Position numbers and translations under genes: made by a program. A DNA stretch of 22,926 nt from NCBI GenBank assembly GCA_000998025.1, contig LCJG01000013.1, forward strand, positions 4,876 to 27,801, written 5' to 3'. The notes under the pieces are model-generated. The model made no database searches. It saw nothing but the letters and a program-made list of their open reading frames with translations, and had not been told where the DNA came from. This DNA is from Candidatus Collierbacteria bacterium GW2011_GWB1_44_6. GTDB lineage: Bacteria; Patescibacteriota; Microgenomatia; UBA1400; MFAQ01. Positions 22,079-22,926 of this stretch are shown piece after piece. The stretch's first letter is position 1, and each line of letters begins with the position of its first letter.

Positions 22079-22816
22079 TTATTGTTTGGTAATCCTGAGT
22101 TTAAGGAGGATGGGTTTTAAGCCACCTAAGCCGGAGAAGTAGTATTGCTGGACAATAGAAAATACTGTGGAGACGACCCAGTAGAGTATGAGACCGGATT
22201 GAAAGTTAAGAGAGATGACCACAGTCATAAGTGGCATCATGTAGACCATTTGTTGGGTCATACTTTGAGCCATCTCTAGACTATCTTCCTCTTTTTTCTT
22301 GTCTTCTTTCTTCTTGGGATTGACCACGTGCGACTCAGTACCCGCCTGCATCATAAGGGAAAAGATAAGCTGAGTGACACCGGCCAAGATGGGCATAATG
22401 TAGGTTTTGTCCGGCTTGGTGAGATCCAAGAATAGAAAATTAGGATTGACAAGAATACCTCCTATCGAAGGCTGCTTGATAAAATCCATAAAGACTTGAT
22501 AAAGGGAAATAAGTATAATGATATTGACTATTTGAGGTAGGCAGCCAGCAGCCGGATTGATGCCTTGTTCTTTGTAGAGAGCCATCTGAGCAACCTGAAG
22601 CTCTTTTTTGTCTTTATGTTTTTCTTTCAGACGATCTATGGCGGGTTTAAGTTCCTGCATTTTTTTGGCTGACTTCATGGAAGGAAGAACAAGGGGAATA
22701 AGGATAAACTTAGTGATGAGGGTAATGGCGATGATAGGCAAGCCGAGATTACCTCCAAAAAGATGGTAGAAAAAGATGAGAGCTTGGTAAAGGATGTAGT
22801 TTAGTGGAGCGAGCAT
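22079..22816 (-). CDS. yidC: Membrane protein insertase YidC/Oxa1
   Basis: Inserts membrane proteins alone or with SecYEG. The 245-residue, single-membrane (Gram-positive/Oxa1) form has no large periplasmic domain. Conserved parts are the cytoplasmic hairpin MKSAKKMQELKPAIDRLKEK, the motif INPAAGCLPQIVNIIILISLYQVF at about 86-109 (key residues NP..GCLP) and the C-terminal helix GLILYWVVSTVFSIVQQYY. The groove arginine expected in the first core helix is a Lys here (K36 in ITLITKFILIPL). A Lys/Glu-rich loop (about 168-182) separates later helices. It starts 2 bp after the yidD stop, and jag follows; this order is standard. Confidence 0.96.
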   Translation of the reverse strand: MLAPLNYILYQALIFFYHLFGGNLGLPIIAITLITKFILIPLVLPSMKSAKKMQELKPAIDRLKEKHKDKKELQVAQMALYKEQGINPAAGCLPQIVNIIILISLYQVFMDFIKQPSIGGILVNPNFLFLDLTKPDKTYIMPILAGVTQLIFSLMMQAGTESHVVNPKKKEDKKKEEDSLEMAQSMTQQMVYMMPLMTVVISLNFQSGLILYWVVSTVFSIVQQYYFSGLGGLKPILLKLRITKQ

Positions 22817-22818
22817 AG

Positions 22819-22926
22819 TTATTTGATTTTAGCAGGTACTGGGTCGTATCCGCCTCTACTGAAAGGTTGACAGCGAAGGAAGCGGAAGACCGCAAGTTTT
22901 GTCCCGATTATAATACCATAGGTAGC
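22819..22926 (-). CDS. yidD: Membrane protein insertion efficiency factor YidD, 5' end outside window
   Basis: Only the last 35 codons and a TAA stop (22821-22819) are in the window. They encode FRFLRCQPFSRGGYDPVP preceded by GIIIGTKLAV, which matches the YidD signature RLLRCHPFxxGGYDPVP (Q here in place of His). YidD is a small membrane-associated protein that helps YidC-dependent insertion. It lies directly upstream of yidC, as usual in the rpmH-rnpA-yidD-yidC-jag block. Confidence 0.9.
   Translation of the reverse strand, partial: ATYGIIIGTKLAVFRFLRCQPFSRGGYDPVPAKIK

Noticed and set aside
22804..22816. TAAAAT before yidC as a promoter (22823-22828)
   Set aside because: It is part of the last codons of yidD (PAKIK), so the match is explained by coding and yidC is in the same operon.

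Overview
The window looks like a chromosomal segment of a Candidate Phyla Radiation (Patescibacteria) bacterium, most likely of the Microgenomates type. This is judged from gene content and protein style, not from a tree. Pointers are a DUF4012 protein with an SDR-like N-terminus, a VanW/G5 protein, a soluble VirD4/TraG-type ATPase, several exoproteins anchored by one N-terminal helix and a Thr/Pro linker, no sign of an outer membrane, few Shine-Dalgarno sites, and many start codons only 6-9 nt downstream of a -10-like hexamer. TGA is used as a stop (valS, tsaD), so the code is standard and recoded CPR lineages are unlikely.

Layout. 1-1978 (minus): groES-groEL with a clear sigma70-type promoter; groEL runs off the left edge. 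2046-10669 (minus): a compact seven-gene run transcribed in the order membrane-anchored solute-binding protein, nucleotidyltransferase, YidC-like membrane protein, SPFH protein, VirD4-like ATPase fused to a Nudix domain, and two anchored exoproteins. Gaps are 2-39 bp, plus one 173-bp out-of-frame overlap. 10736-13561 (plus): vanW-like gene and tsaD. 13600-13833 (minus): small membrane protein. 13898-16146 (plus): a T-box leader, then a short valS. 16132-16300: a tandem hairpin repeat between convergent valS and rplY. 16311-22926 (minus): rplY (L25/CTC), the SDR-DUF4012 protein, an RNase HI-like protein, an O-antigen-ligase-like protein, jag/khpB, yidC and the end of yidD. The yidD-yidC-jag order is the conserved block usually found near rpmH-rnpA and the replication origin.

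How the genes fit together. The right end is membrane-protein insertion and RNA-binding housekeeping plus envelope glycan functions. The left end is chaperonin. The middle minus-strand run looks like a cell-envelope machine: a DNA- or protein-pumping ATPase with membrane scaffolding and exposed anchored domains, of unknown substrate.

Most notable: the ATPase-Nudix fusion and its operon; a T-box controlling valS in a CPR-like genome; a family of dispersed palindromic repeats, two of which sit in frame inside protein-coding genes; the structured tandem repeat that starts inside the end of valS; and a recurrent leaderless-type start architecture.
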